A model generated the notes under the pieces. The model had not been told where the DNA came from, did no database searches, and was given only the letters and a program-made list of their open reading frames with translations. Of a stretch of 30,729 bases of DNA, positions 1 to 9,136 are shown piece by piece (the first letter of the stretch is position 1; each line of letters begins with the position of its first letter). The stretch is from NCBI GenBank assembly GCA_903772945.1, contig CAICTM010001363.1, forward strand, positions 1 through 30,729, in the 5' to 3' direction. This stretch comes from Seminavis robusta. Its lineage: Eukaryota; Bacillariophyta; Bacillariophyceae; Naviculales; Naviculaceae. Made by a program: the position numbers and the translations under genes.

Positions 1-360
1 TCAGATCCAAAGGAGGAAGTTTCAATGGAGCCCTGCTTCTGCTGTACCAAATAATTGGGGACATGTTAGCAAAGACAAGTACACCAGTACGCGAACGACG
101 TGTCACCTTGTCCCCATCATGGTCAGAATCCACAAAACATGGTGATTTGGATTGGTTTGCCGAAGGCTTCGGCATGTCTGGGGGCAAAAGCTCTTTCGCA
201 TCGGCATAGAAATCGCTCCCGTCAGTCGCTCTGGTTCCACATGATTCACATAGGAAAGATCAAAAACAAGGTGAGAACGACTGTGCTGTTTGAGATATGC
301 CAAGATATAGAAACACAGCGTCCAGGTGCCCAACTCGTGGGCTGCACAGTACGAAGCCAT
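1..360 (-). pseudogene. RNase H fragment of the copia pol gene
   Basis: The minus strand reads through a block with AYLKQHSRSHLVFD, SYVNHVEPERL and later RSRTGVLVFANMSPIIWYS, which fits the copia RNase H domain, where a short Gly/Ser segment and a conserved IxWxS motif follow the (S/C)DADWAG-type acid block. The acid block itself (expected near 110-125) is damaged by a frame change. The fragment continues past base 1 of the window. Confidence 0.75.
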
Positions 361-679
361 GATTTAAACCTCGGTGCAGATGTCAATTCTCCGAGTTCCA
401 CGGCCCATCGTAGCACTCCAATCTGCTGTTGAAAGTAATTTGTTCACTCGTCATCACAAAGGTTTGAAACATCCAACTCCGGGTGTAATTGCTCGGTAAC
501 ATGAAGTTGCTTTCGACTTGAGCGTCTTCCCACGTCGCTCGAGCATGTCTCCACATTTCTGAAAGCCTCCTTGACATACTGTTCAGATCCCATTGACCAA
601 CATGGTTTGTAAACGCCAGGGAGATTGTACTCTTGACTGAAGCTCCAAGTACTGAGTTGGCTTTCCAGGGATCCTGGCT

Positions 680-1498
680 TCAGCAGGAAATGCTGATCCA
701 GGAGCAGAGTAAGGTATTTGGGTTAGTTGACAAGCAAAGGAGATCATCTGTGTATACCAAGATATACATCATAGTATTCCCTTCCGTCAGCCCTGGTGGC
801 TGCACGAAACCAACATCATTGTCTGCCTTACAAGAGGTAAACCCCAGGTTGTCTCGCAGAACATCAGCTAAGTGTGGCCCTCCATGCTGCTCCACTTGAT
901 TTGAGACCATACAGGGCCTTGACGACCTTTGCTTTGCGCCCTCAAATGGGCCAAATTCCTTACCGCAGTGATAAAGATCTTCTCTGAACTGGGGCATTCA
1001 AATAGCATTGCCAATATCAGCGCCAATATTCCAATCGTTCAATGCTGCAATCAAGAAGCCAGTCGTACACTCTCTCGACTGACAACGCTGGCGTAGGTGA
1101 TGGACGAAGGTGGATCGGTCATATGCCCCCCAGCGACCAGACGTGCCTTCCTTGTAAAGTCACTTTTAACATCAAAGACCATATGACAACGGATGTGAGT
1201 ATGTCCAACTGGATCGGGGCATCCTCTTCCAGATCTCAAAGCTTTGCCGACGGCTGCATCTCTTTCTTAATGGCATCATGCCAAAAGGTTGTACCAGTTT
1301 CCTTGTCAATCTCAAGGGCATGCTCCACCGTTTGGGAAGCTCAACCCCATATTTCTGTTCCTTGCGAAAGTAACGCTTCGCAACAGCAGAGATAATCGAT
1401 TCCGCTTCTTGAGGGTGTAGGGAACCCACCAAGAGAAAGCTGGCTCTGACTCCAAGCCATTGTTCTGTGCATACTCTGCCGTCTGAATCAGTAACCAT
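680..1498 (-). pseudogene. Reverse transcriptase fragment of the copia pol gene
   Basis: Three overlapping minus frames cover the RT domain. 1172-1498 holds the entry region with KYGVELPK and a following HAL-like segment. 1051-1239 holds FDVKSDFTRKARLVAGGHMT and ITYASVVSRESVRLA, a conserved copia RT block. 680-997 holds a degenerate YGLKSSG-like block, then HLADVLRDNLGFTSCKADNDV and the catalytic YTDDLL. The pieces are joined only by frame changes, so this is a pseudogene. The YTDD motif agrees with the YxDD polymerase signature and makes the family assignment firm. Confidence 0.8.
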
Positions 1499-1501
1499 CT
1501 T

Positions 1502-2425
1502 TCATGTCCTTAAGGACTGCCATGAGGTGGTCCCATCCTTCCACTGGCACAAAAGTTTCCACCCTTTGGTGGTCCGTCGCAAAGTCTTCCTGCCATTCCG
1601 ATAGATATAGGCGTCGTCCCCTGAAACAGCGTGTCCATCCTTCGCATGATCCAGGATATCCGCCAACTCAAACAAAGTGTAGCCGTCATCATCCACCTGA
1701 GCATAGATAGACTCTGCAATGATGTTGGCCGAGTAGGCCTCGGTCTCACCACTGTCAAACTCCACCTCATAAAGGGAAGTATCAAGCAATGGGTTAGAAT
1801 TCGAAAGACCAATCAGTTTCCATCTGAGTTCCTCTTGCGCTTGGTGACTGGCCATAAGACATTTGGTCTCCCTGTGGACACAAACACGAGTTGCAATGTG
1901 ACTTATCGAAGGCCTCATGTTGGATCTCATCTGCTTGACAACTCTGGCAGAGGAGCTGGGTCACGATCATCAATTTGCTCATAATACTCTGGTATCCTTC
2001 ATCCTGACGAGATTCAGCATCATCACTGCTGCCAAAACATAACGCTTGCCAAGGATTTCTTAAGGATTCTGTGAATGCTGCCTTCTTTGATTCAATCACC
2101 GGGCTCAGCTTCTCCTGGTCTGATAAGGGGATGACAGATGTCCTAGAGGCCAACTGGCCCTTCTCGGGAGGATTCGGGCACACATAGCGTCCCCAATGTC
2201 ATGCTGGGGCCACAGTAGCGCCAAGGCGCTTCCTTTCCATTGACTCGCCCTGTCTCTCAGGAGAAAGGTACCAAAACCAATCATACCATCCAAACTCACA
2301 ATATGTGAGATGTCAGCAGTGTCCCTGTCAAAAGAGTAGCGGGAACTTGACCATCCAACTTCGGATCGGTAATGCGTGTGACTGCGAGTCAGCCCGCAGA
2401 AGACGAAACACATGTCCCAAAGCAT
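1502..2425 (-). pseudogene. Copia integrase C-terminal/linker fragment
   Basis: Between integrase core and RT the minus strand holds pieces that recur in diatom copia elements: DTADISHIVS followed by a WYD-like segment, HDIGDAMC, then SVIPLSDQEKLSPVIESKK (1794-2183), and downstream ENIYAQVDDDGYTLFELADI-like sequence ending in GWKLLCQWKDGTTSWQSL (1502-1930). The last block resembles a chromodomain-like fold in its WKDGTTSW core, which may act in target-site choice; that role is inferred. Frames shift at least twice here. Confidence 0.65.
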
Positions 2426-2429
2426 TCCA

Positions 2430-3100
2430 AGCTATCAGTAGTCGTCATTGTTCTTTGTAAGTTCTCTTCAGCTTCGGATTAGGTCTTCCGCGAAGTTCTG
2501 GTTGGGTGTGTAAGCCTCAACTGGATGGATAGGCACTGAACTCGTTGTGCCTTTCGTCGAACTTTCCCATGGTAAGCTCCTTCGCGGTGTCTGGGATCAG
2601 GACTCTTGGTACTCCCATCTTCTGGAAAAGTGAATTAAGGTCAAGTGAGCCTCGACTTGGTCTTCATCGGGACAACATGGCACCAATGAAAAGGTGTGCA
2701 GTAAACCTGGGCACACTTGTTTCCAGGAGGGAAGTGACCTTGCCGTAAACAGTGTCGGTATACATTTAACGTTGACCGAGGATATCTGAGGTGTACGCCA
2801 ATGGCTTCATTCTCCGCCCTCCGCTCGTGTGGGTGAAATCACGAACCGCTCGCTGAGTTGTGTTCGCGATGGTTTTCTTGGCTGCTTCCAACCCAATATT
2901 CCACCGCTTGGCAAGTGCTCCGCTGACACGGCTCCCTTCCTGTAGGGGGTTTCGTCTTGGTAGCAGAGATCTGGGCTTGAAGGGCTGGCCAAGACTGTTG
3001 ACGTCAATTGCAACGGATGATCTTGATTCCAGAATTGACCTGATCGACTGAATTCTCCTATTCGTCCCCTTTCACTTGGCATGTCCGAATCCAAAGCGGC
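2430..3100 (-). pseudogene. Copia integrase N-terminal fragment
   Basis: The minus frame 2807-3094 holds AEHLPSGGILGWKQPRKPSR, which out of frame matches an EDLAKRWNIGLEAA-type segment, followed by TQLSERFVISPTRAEGG, close to the TTQRAVRDFTH segment of diatom copia integrases. Further downstream (2760-2550) short in-frame runs of the same domain appear between stops. The HHCC and DDE residues cannot be followed through the frame breaks, so only remnants are claimed. Confidence 0.5.
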
Positions 3101-3470
3101 TTGAGAGAGGACTCGAGGTCAGCCGACTGGGGATCTTGAGGGTTCCAAGGAGATTCGGATGTCATGTGAACTGAACGAAGTGATCTGGAGAATTGCTTCA
3201 TGGGCAGTGGGCTTCCGAACCTGGAAGTATGAGATAACACCGTCCAGTTGGAGTGGGATTCGTAGGTCACCACAAATGATGGAGTGGGATTCATTGGTTC
3301 TGTCTTCAACGGTAGGTGCAACAGTGGCACATCGTTGACAACTAACTGGTGATGTCGCAGCTGAGCTGGACAAATGAGATTGTTCTGTAATGACTTGATA
3401 AGCAAAGATTGATGGAAGAATAAAATATAAATTTGAGATGTGAGTGGGTCGTCATAAGCCACAGCCACAG
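3058..3470 (-). pseudogene. Copia protease/pre-integrase region fragment
   Basis: Two minus frames alternate. One holds NNLICPAQLRHHQLVVNDVP, the other ESHSIICGDLRIPLQLDGVI followed by SYFQVRKPTAHE. Together they fit the segment of diatom copia polyproteins in which a retropepsin-like domain is followed by an IPL...G.I.Y...R.PT motif. The catalytic Asp triad of the protease is not intact in either frame. Confidence 0.5.
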
Positions 3471-3597
3471 TTACAATTGGTACTTCGTGTATGGTTCCAA
3501 GATCAGTTGAAACCCTTCGACGGATATAGTCTCTCCCGTGTCATGTACCACGTAAGCACTTTCCCCAAAGGAACATGTATCGGCATGGCTGTCAAGC

Positions 3598-4250
3598 TCA
3601 ATCCGAGATGATGGCAAATGAGTAGCAACGGATCGCAGAGTGCGAACAGCAGAGACTCATGCTCGCCGATTCATGCATTGCCCACGCTAGATCCACCAGG
3701 AACATCAGTCCGGGATCGCTTCTCGGCTTGCAATTCCGAGACTTGGGACTGGGTATCTGACAACTGTGTCTGCAGCTCGGCAATCTTCCGCTTGTCACCA
3801 TCGCGGGCGTCCCTAGCCTGTTGCTGCTGCGCCGATGTGAGCTGAGCCCACTCATCGGGATGGTAATATCTTCCTGGTTATTGGGGTCAAAACCCCGGCC
3901 TTCATGGCCTCGACACGGCAATGCTGGATTGGGAATGGTACCACTGGTTTCCTCACGTTCTCGCAGATGCTCTTGATATCGGCATCGTAAAGGTATCGAG
4001 TGAGACGAAGGCATCCAATCCTTGACATTCAATGCTGTCCTCGTGCTAATTCGGCAATACCGATGGTATTCTGTAGATAGTTGTTCATGGCTGCAAGTTG
4101 CCTGCCATATTCGCCTCCAATTACTTCTTCTCTTGCGGTATCACTTGGATGAGCAACAGTTGTTGGGTCTTCTTCTCTGCTCCTATTCCAACAGCAAACT
4201 GTACACACCAGACAAGTAAGGCTGTATTCCACGGAATGAGCTCTGCACAC
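3598..4250 (-). pseudogene. Copia gag fragment
   Basis: Minus frames 4029-4250 and 3598-4032 can be read one after the other: a segment with EEVIGGEYGRQLAAMNNYLQ leads into LNVKDWMPSSHSIPLRCRYQ and then a hydrophilic stretch with GRGFDPNNQ. Position upstream of protease/integrase and composition fit gag. No CCHC zinc knuckle can be read intact. The two frames need a shift near 4030. Confidence 0.5.
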
Positions 4251-4499
4251 CCAGTCTGTGGCAGTCTAGCCAAAACTCTTGGATCAGGCGTCCCCTCTCC
4301 TTGGCTCAACCGGTTTCTTTGGTGACAATGAGGCAGGAATTGATCCAGACTGGAGGGATCAATATTCCAAGTCCAAACCTCTGCTTCCACTTGGAAGTCT
4401 CTATCTCTCGCTCCACTTGAGAGAGCCCCTTCTTCTTGAGAGGTCTTCTGTTGCTATGCCGCTTGGAGGTCTTCTCTTCTTCTCTTCTTCTCTCTGTTC

Positions 4500-4800
4500 G
4501 AACAGTAGCTCCGAATCGGTAGCCTCGAATCGGCGACAATGGCGCTGCTTCGAATGAACGAACGAATGAACCGTTGGTTAACAGGCTCCTTCTTCTTCTT
4601 CTTTCTTCTCGACAAGCGAACGACAATGGGATATGACCGTCGCTTCGAACGAACGGTAGCGTCGCGTCATCTTCTTCTCGTCGTCGTTCGAACGGTAGCT
4701 TCGAACGTTGCTTCGAACGGTAGCTTCGAACGGCCGAAAGGTGACAATGGCATTCGAGCGAACGAGCGAACGAACGGTAGCTCTTCTTGTGCTCGTCGAA
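4500..4800. repeat. Cluster of imperfect TTCGAACG-centred repeats
   Basis: About 300 bases are dominated by short imperfect repeats of the form GCTTCGAACGGTAG, with the palindrome TTCGAA recurring at least six times (densest at 4645-4735), interleaved with CGAACGAACG runs and TTCTTC tracts. No reading frame is supported. The block lies between the gag remnant and the possible LTR, so it may be the decayed untranslated leader of the retroelement or an independent minisatellite. Confidence 0.6.
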
Positions 4801-4883
4801 CGGCCGATCTCTTCTGTCGAACGCTAGCTAGGGTAGCTTCCACGCCTGATAAGCCGAAAAAGGCTGATGATAGAGGAAGGAGG

Positions 4884-5035
4884 TGTTGATAGAGAGGTTG
4901 CTATAGTGTTGTGTGTGTTACTACTTGGTTGTTGTGGTTGTGGTTGATTTCTAGTAATCTGGTAACTGGATAGTCATAAATCGCTACCACAGGTCATTTT
5001 CGAGTTTGAGGGGGTGCATGGGACACTGTTCTACA
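4884..5035 (-). repeat. Possible 5' LTR of the copia element
   Basis: A 152-base stretch starts TGTTGATAG and ends GTTCTACA, so it is bounded by TGT...ACA as expected for an LTR, and it lies just upstream (in minus orientation) of the gag remnant. No primer-binding site was recognised and the partner LTR would be outside the window, so target-site duplications cannot be tested. Weak call. Confidence 0.25.
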
Positions 5036-5218
5036 CTCCTGGCCTTGCTAGCTAGATTGAGCAATCATTGCTACATGTAGCGGACAAGGTGTTAGTTAGA
5101 CTTAGCAGCAGGAAGAGATCCAGAGAAAAAGCCGCTCTAGCTAGCTAGTCTAGGCGTTCATCGTCGTTCTTCTCCATCCAAAAGATTAAACCTCATCTGC
5201 GGTCCACCACCGTTGCCA

Positions 5219-6895
5219 ATGTCAACCCCAACCGCTGATGACGATGACGACGCCATTGAAAATCCAATGAAAAAGGCAAAGGTAGAGCATGAGATTTCAA
5301 GTCCTGCGAATGATTTGCTGAATCAAACCGATATTTGGGTCAAGAACATCCTCCCATTTGTTGGCGGCATGGGGCAATTTGTCTTTTTGGCACCCGTCAG
5401 CCACAAGATGAAAGATCTCTACGCAGCATACTGCAACACTCTGAAGAATCCTCCAAAGGTCAAAGAGGAGAATGGCAAACTACGACCAGCGACTCCTACT
5501 GACACATTCTTCAGTGAAACTTTCTCCAATGTACCTCGTGCCGATTATTGGTTCACCTACAAACATACTGGCACAGGAGGTCAAATTGCTCACAGGCTTG
5601 TTTGTACTGCAGTTGCCAAAGTGGGCAATATCCAAGTGCTTCAATGGGCCCAGGAAAGGGGCTACCCATGGAATATAGAAGTGTCCTGTGTGGCTGCAAA
5701 ATATGGCCATCTCCGAGTCCTAGAATATGCTGTCAAAAAGGGCTATCCATTGGGAGCAGTATGTGCTTGCTTGGCAGCAGAAAATGGCCATGTGAACATC
5801 ATCAAGTATGCCCGTGAAAATGGATGTCCATGGGGTAGCATCAATGCATGTAAAATCGCAGCTTGGTTTGGCCAATTGGATGTCCTCAAATATGCTCATG
5901 AAATCGGCTGCCACTGGGATGTCTGGACCTGCATAAAGGCTGCTGAGAGGGGGCATTTGGGATGCATCAAATATGCTCATGAGAATGGCTGTCCATGGAA
6001 TATTTGGACAAGCCACAGCGCTGCAGCAAATGGCCATTTACAAATCTTGAGATATGCCCATGCAAATGGTTGTCCATGGGACAGAAGCACATCCCTCTAT
6101 GCAGCCGGGAATGGTCACACACCATGCCTCAAATTCTTACATGAAAACGGCTGTCCATTGCATGAAAGAATATGCAGGGTTGCTGCATCCAATGGCCATC
6201 TACAAGTGCTGAAATATGCCCATGAAAATGATTGCCCATGGGACGCAAGAACCTGCAGCTCTGCTGCTTCTGGTGGACATCTGGAAGTCCTGAAATATGC
6301 GCATGAGAATGGCTGTCCATGGGATGATTTGGCATGTCGGTGTGCTGCTGATGTTGGTAACTTGGAAATCCTGAAGTATTTACATGAAAATGGTTGTCTG
6401 TGGGATGAGCGCACCTGTACCCTTGCTGCAAGCAGTGGTCACTTGGAGATTCTAAAGTATGCCCATGAGAATGGATGTCCATGGGACAAATGGACATGCA
6501 GCAGAGCAGCTGCAAGAGGCCATTCCTGCATCTTGAAATATGCCCACAAAAATGGATGTCCGTGGGACGAAGATACTTGCACTGAGGCTGCTGGAAATGG
6601 ACAAGTTGAAACTCTGAAGTATGCACATGAAAGTGGCTGTCCGTGGTATGAAGAAACCTGCTACCGTGCTGCCAGTGGTGGCCATCTGGAGGCGCTCAAA
6701 TACGCACACGAGCATGGATGTCCATTTAACCAAGCTCTTCTGCTGCGACATGCAGCTTCGCAATGTCACGTAAGGGTGTGGATTCAAAGAATGGAAGGGA
6801 TCCTGCCAGATCGTACAGACTATTTGGTTCGCCCAAATCTGGATGGGCCAAGGCAGGGACGCCCACAGCCTGTACTTCCGAGAAACCCAAGGTAG
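5219..6895 (+). CDS. F-box-like/ankyrin-like repeat protein with 14 repeats of 27 residues
   Basis: Single-exon gene, 558 aa from the ATG at 5219 (an in-frame TTG lies two codons upstream). Residues 1-40 are acidic, then basic (KKAK), possibly a nuclear signal. Residues about 35-75 hold an F-box-like segment (DIWVKNILPFVG, then a VSHKMKDLYAAYC helix). From about residue 140 there are 14 tandem units of 27 residues with the pattern GHLEVLKYAHENGCPWD..TC..AA. Canonical ankyrin units are 33 residues; this short form is common in stramenopiles and is usually scored as ankyrin. Each unit normally carries two Cys. The last 50 residues diverge (WIQRMEG... then a Pro/Arg-rich tail) and may reflect an old indel. 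Likely role is protein binding, perhaps substrate adaptor of an SCF ubiquitin ligase; that is inference. Paralogs lie at 16488 and 18349-19361. Confidence 0.88.
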   Translation: MSTPTADDDDDAIENPMKKAKVEHEISSPANDLLNQTDIWVKNILPFVGGMGQFVFLAPVSHKMKDLYAAYCNTLKNPPKVKEENGKLRPATPTDTFFSETFSNVPRADYWFTYKHTGTGGQIAHRLVCTAVAKVGNIQVLQWAQERGYPWNIEVSCVAAKYGHLRVLEYAVKKGYPLGAVCACLAAENGHVNIIKYARENGCPWGSINACKIAAWFGQLDVLKYAHEIGCHWDVWTCIKAAERGHLGCIKYAHENGCPWNIWTSHSAAANGHLQILRYAHANGCPWDRSTSLYAAGNGHTPCLKFLHENGCPLHERICRVAASNGHLQVLKYAHENDCPWDARTCSSAASGGHLEVLKYAHENGCPWDDLACRCAADVGNLEILKYLHENGCLWDERTCTLAASSGHLEILKYAHENGCPWDKWTCSRAAARGHSCILKYAHKNGCPWDEDTCTEAAGNGQVETLKYAHESGCPWYEETCYRAASGGHLEALKYAHEHGCPFNQALLLRHAASQCHVRVWIQRMEGILPDRTDYLVRPNLDGPRQGRPQPVLPRNPR

Positions 6896-7317
6896 TTGCC
6901 AACTTTGATCAGAAACCACTATTTTAATTAAATTAGAGGATGTGTCAATCCCCTTTTTATCACTTTGTGCCCTGGTCTGTTGATTGGATTGTGCCATTCC
7001 GCTCTTCTCGTATCATTGCTCAGGGCTCACCCCTAACCATGTCCCTCTTGATCCAGCACGTAGTCGCGGTCATCCTTGGACCCAGCCATCACTGAGCGCA
7101 GGTGATGGGCACGAACCATGCTCTAGCTAGCTACGTAACTGGGCAAGGCAGGTGATGGGCACGAACCATGCTCTAGCTAGCTACGTAACTGGGCAAGTTC
7201 ACACTATCATCATGTAAAGCAATCAAAATTGGTTTTAACTGGCAAGCTGTTCGCACCATTTTATCCTACAAGTAGCTTTCTGTACTGTGATTTCAGTACA
7301 TGACAAGCAAGCAAATT
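6896..7317. other. Intergenic region between convergent genes
   Basis: The stretch lies between the 3' ends of the ankyrin-repeat gene and the Mpv17 gene. It holds the 50-bp tandem duplication at 7098-7197 and otherwise no supported gene or RNA. Confidence 0.6.
7098..7197. repeat. Tandem duplication, two identical 50-bp units
   Basis: Units 7098-7147 and 7148-7197 are identical by eye, each beginning GCAGGTGATGGGC and containing CTCTAGCTAGCTACG. The exact identity suggests a recent duplication. Confidence 0.95.
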
Positions 7318-8337
7318 TTATACTGCGACCTTGCCTGTTTCGGGCAACCTTTCACTTGTCACTGTGGTTGCTTCTGGCAACAAAATCTTGTCCAACCCAG
7401 CATCAGGGGTAGAAATAACTGGTCTGGTGGTGGTCATGACATGAGCCGAAACAATGCTCTGCCAAATGATATCAAACAGACTGGATATCAAGACACGATA
7501 CTCCAGTGGTGCATTGTACACCAAGACGTTGGCAAAGCTCCATATTTTGGCATTGTCAATCAGTAATGCTGGTAGTTTTGTTTGCACTTGTTGTGGAATA
7601 GAACGATTGTCGCTTGTGGGATTGAGCAATGTCGGAACTGGGATATCCCAAAAGGTATAGATGATGGGAGCTCCAACAAACTGTTCCAACAGAATGGACG
7701 TCATTGTCTTGCCAGCTATCGCAGCACCCGTGCCTCCGCCGAGGCTTGAGAGCCATTCCGTCATTGTCGCACCACCACCATCATTGCTGCTGCTGATTGG
7801 ATACTGCATCAGTTGATTGGTCCATAGTTCATTGGTGCCAAACCAGACTGACCAAATGACACCTCCTCCAAATCCCTTGAGCATGAACCGCGCCAATCTG
7901 TCCGTATCCAATGAAAAGGTTGCAGTGGTGGAACTTGGCAGAAGAAGACTATCGTCTGCTTTCGAACTTTTCCTCTGTTGGAATTGGCCAAATTGAGCCA
8001 CAACATCACCGATCCCCGAAAGAATGGAGGAGGTCACACACTGAGTTGGCAGTGGATAGTGGGCCAAACAGTAATTGTACTGGTTTGCGACGGCAGATGC
8101 CAGATGCAAGTCAATGACGGCATTGAGAGAGGTTGACGACGAGGACCTTGCGTGTCCGACAGAATCAAGCATAGATGATTGTGCAGCAGAGTTTTTCCTG
8201 TTCTGGATGTGGTCGGTGTAGAACCTGGGAAAGCCAGCAACGTCGTTGGCGGGTACCAAAAATGCCGATGACGAGGGTAGCAATGATATAGCCAACAGGG
8301 AGACCGCCAGGACGACATGGGATCTTCGTATTCTCAT
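7318..8337 (-). CDS. Mpv17/PMP22 family membrane protein, probably plastid-targeted
   Basis: Single-exon gene of 339 aa from the ATG at 8337. That start puts a clean signal peptide first (MRIRRS then VVLAVSLLAISLL), followed by SSSAFLVP, which matches the ASAFAP-type cleavage site with Phe used for import into complex diatom plastids. In-frame ATGs at 8403 and 8391 would bury the signal and are less likely. The Mpv17_PMP22 domain covers about residues 80-310: YNYCLAHYPLPTQ, SSILSGIGDVVAQ, DRLARFMLKGFGGG, LLEQFVGAPIIY, and the C-terminal signature IWSFANVLVYNAP...RVLISSLFDIIWQS. The typical NF.VP motif reads ANVLVYNAP here. Family members are four-helix inner-organelle membrane proteins proposed to form channels; the substrate is unknown. 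A TGACGTCA palindrome lies about 250 bases upstream. Confidence 0.88.
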   Translation of the reverse strand: MRIRRSHVVLAVSLLAISLLPSSSAFLVPANDVAGFPRFYTDHIQNRKNSAAQSSMLDSVGHARSSSSTSLNAVIDLHLASAVANQYNYCLAHYPLPTQCVTSSILSGIGDVVAQFGQFQQRKSSKADDSLLLPSSTTATFSLDTDRLARFMLKGFGGGVIWSVWFGTNELWTNQLMQYPISSSNDGGGATMTEWLSSLGGGTGAAIAGKTMTSILLEQFVGAPIIYTFWDIPVPTLLNPTSDNRSIPQQVQTKLPALLIDNAKIWSFANVLVYNAPLEYRVLISSLFDIIWQSIVSAHVMTTTRPVISTPDAGLDKILLPEATTVTSERLPETGKVAV

Positions 8338-8589
8338 TGTTGCTGAAGATTGTGGATTGCTTTTGCCTGGTCGTCTTTCAATACAAGCCATTGGTTGTCT
8401 CATTCTAAGTTTGTTTTCTTTTCTTTTCTTTTCTACCGGCACTTCTACCGCCTCTGTTGTTTGTGTTGTGTCGGCATGTGGTTGCTTTCAGAATTCTTGG
8501 CTTCTTCATTTCGAACGATTTGCAATTGGCCAGGTGGCTTAACGGACACGTAATTGGTGGGGAAAACGTGGCTTCCTGGGTCTTGAATT

Positions 8590-8597
8590 TGACGTCA
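8590..8597. promoter_or_regulatory. TGACGTCA palindrome (CRE-like bZIP site)
   Basis: Perfect 8-bp palindrome about 250 bases upstream of the Mpv17 start and 540 upstream of the propeller gene. TGACGT elements are known in diatom promoters as CO2/cAMP-responsive elements bound by bZIP factors. Function here is inferred from sequence and position only. Confidence 0.4.
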
Positions 8598-8819
8598 TAA
8601 GTCAGTCGTAGACAACGTGCAGTACCGTGGGACTTGTTCCACGCTTCGGGTGAGCACCTCCATCTCTCCCTTCTCTCTTTTCTCCTCTATCTGGGGACAT
8701 TGCTGAGGGGATGAGCAAACTTGCCCATGGCTCTGTGTTGAATTTGTTAGAGCGTTTTTTTAAAAATTGAGTTCACTGAGCCAATCTTTTACTTTGGCTG
8801 TTTTTCTCTATTAGATTTG

Positions 8820-8943
8820 ATTGGATTGCATTGGATTAGATTGGATTGCATTGAATTACAGTTTACTATATAAATAACAGTACTATTTGGAATCCAATTC
8901 AATCCAATTCAATGCAATCCAATCCAATCCAATCCAATTAAAT
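8820..8943. repeat. Imperfect inverted repeat (foldback) of ATTGGATTGCA-type sequence
   Basis: An 18-bp perfect inverted match pairs 8840-8857 with 8906-8923, and pairing extends outward with few mismatches to 8820 and 8943, giving a stem near 38 bp and an AT-rich loop of about 48 bases. The arms are built from the short units GATTG and GGATT, so slippage may have made them. Confidence 0.85.
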
Positions 8944-9040
8944 TTATCTTCTGGCAAAAATATGAATTTCGTCTTTTTAACTGATTTTGGCGAGTCTCAC
9001 TCCATTACAATACAGGGCTATTGCAAGATTTGCCCATCCC

Positions 9041-9136
9041 CTGTCCTGGAGACAATGGCGTTGGTATGGTAGCGGTACTTCAGGAATGATTAGAAAACAT
9101 ATTTTTATCAGGAACACACGAAATAGATCACTCTAT
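9041..9136. repeat. Upstream copy of a direct repeat flanking the propeller gene
   Basis: This stretch matches 10795-10898 closely: TGGAGAC.ATGG, GGTACTTCAGGAATGATTAG, TTTTTATCAGGAA and AAATAGATCACTCTA occur in the same order in both. A further match, TCTGGGGACATTGCTG, lies at 8690-8705 here and at 10780-10795 there, so this copy is split by about 335 extra bases. Confidence 0.85.

Larger units (their letters stand above)
1..5035 (-). mobile_element. Degenerate Ty1/copia LTR retrotransposon (diatom type), truncated by the window edge
   Basis: Reading the minus strand from about 4250 down to 1 gives the copia order gag, protease/pre-integrase region, integrase, a conserved post-integrase linker, reverse transcriptase and RNase H, all in broken frames. 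Clear landmarks are the reverse transcriptase active-site block YTDDLL near 770, the RT N-terminal block with FDVKSDFTRKARLVAGG near 1130, and an RNase H end with RSRTGVLVFANMSPIIWYS in the first 100 bases. Integrase before RT marks copia rather than gypsy. Many frameshifts and stops mean it cannot encode a working polyprotein. The 3' LTR lies off the left edge. The 5' limit is uncertain: gag-like sequence ends near 4250-4400 and 4884-5035 is only a possible LTR. The class is seen in the sequence; the diatom affiliation comes from knowledge of similar elements. Confidence 0.85.
8338..9136. other. Divergent intergenic region with a CRE palindrome, flanking repeats and a foldback
   Basis: About 800 bases separate the divergent Mpv17 and propeller genes. 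It holds a TTTTC-rich pyrimidine tract (8410-8435), the TGACGTCA palindrome at 8590, one split copy of a repeat that reappears at 10732-10898, and the foldback at 8820-8943. No gene is supported. Confidence 0.6.

Noticed and set aside
5640..6740. Regularly spaced repeats that could suggest a CRISPR array
   Set aside because: The 81-bp units are continuous coding sequence for a 27-residue protein repeat, without separate spacers.
6129..6997. Minus-strand open frames opposite the 14-repeat gene
   Set aside because: They mirror the 81-bp coding repeats and lack an independent start context or family resemblance.
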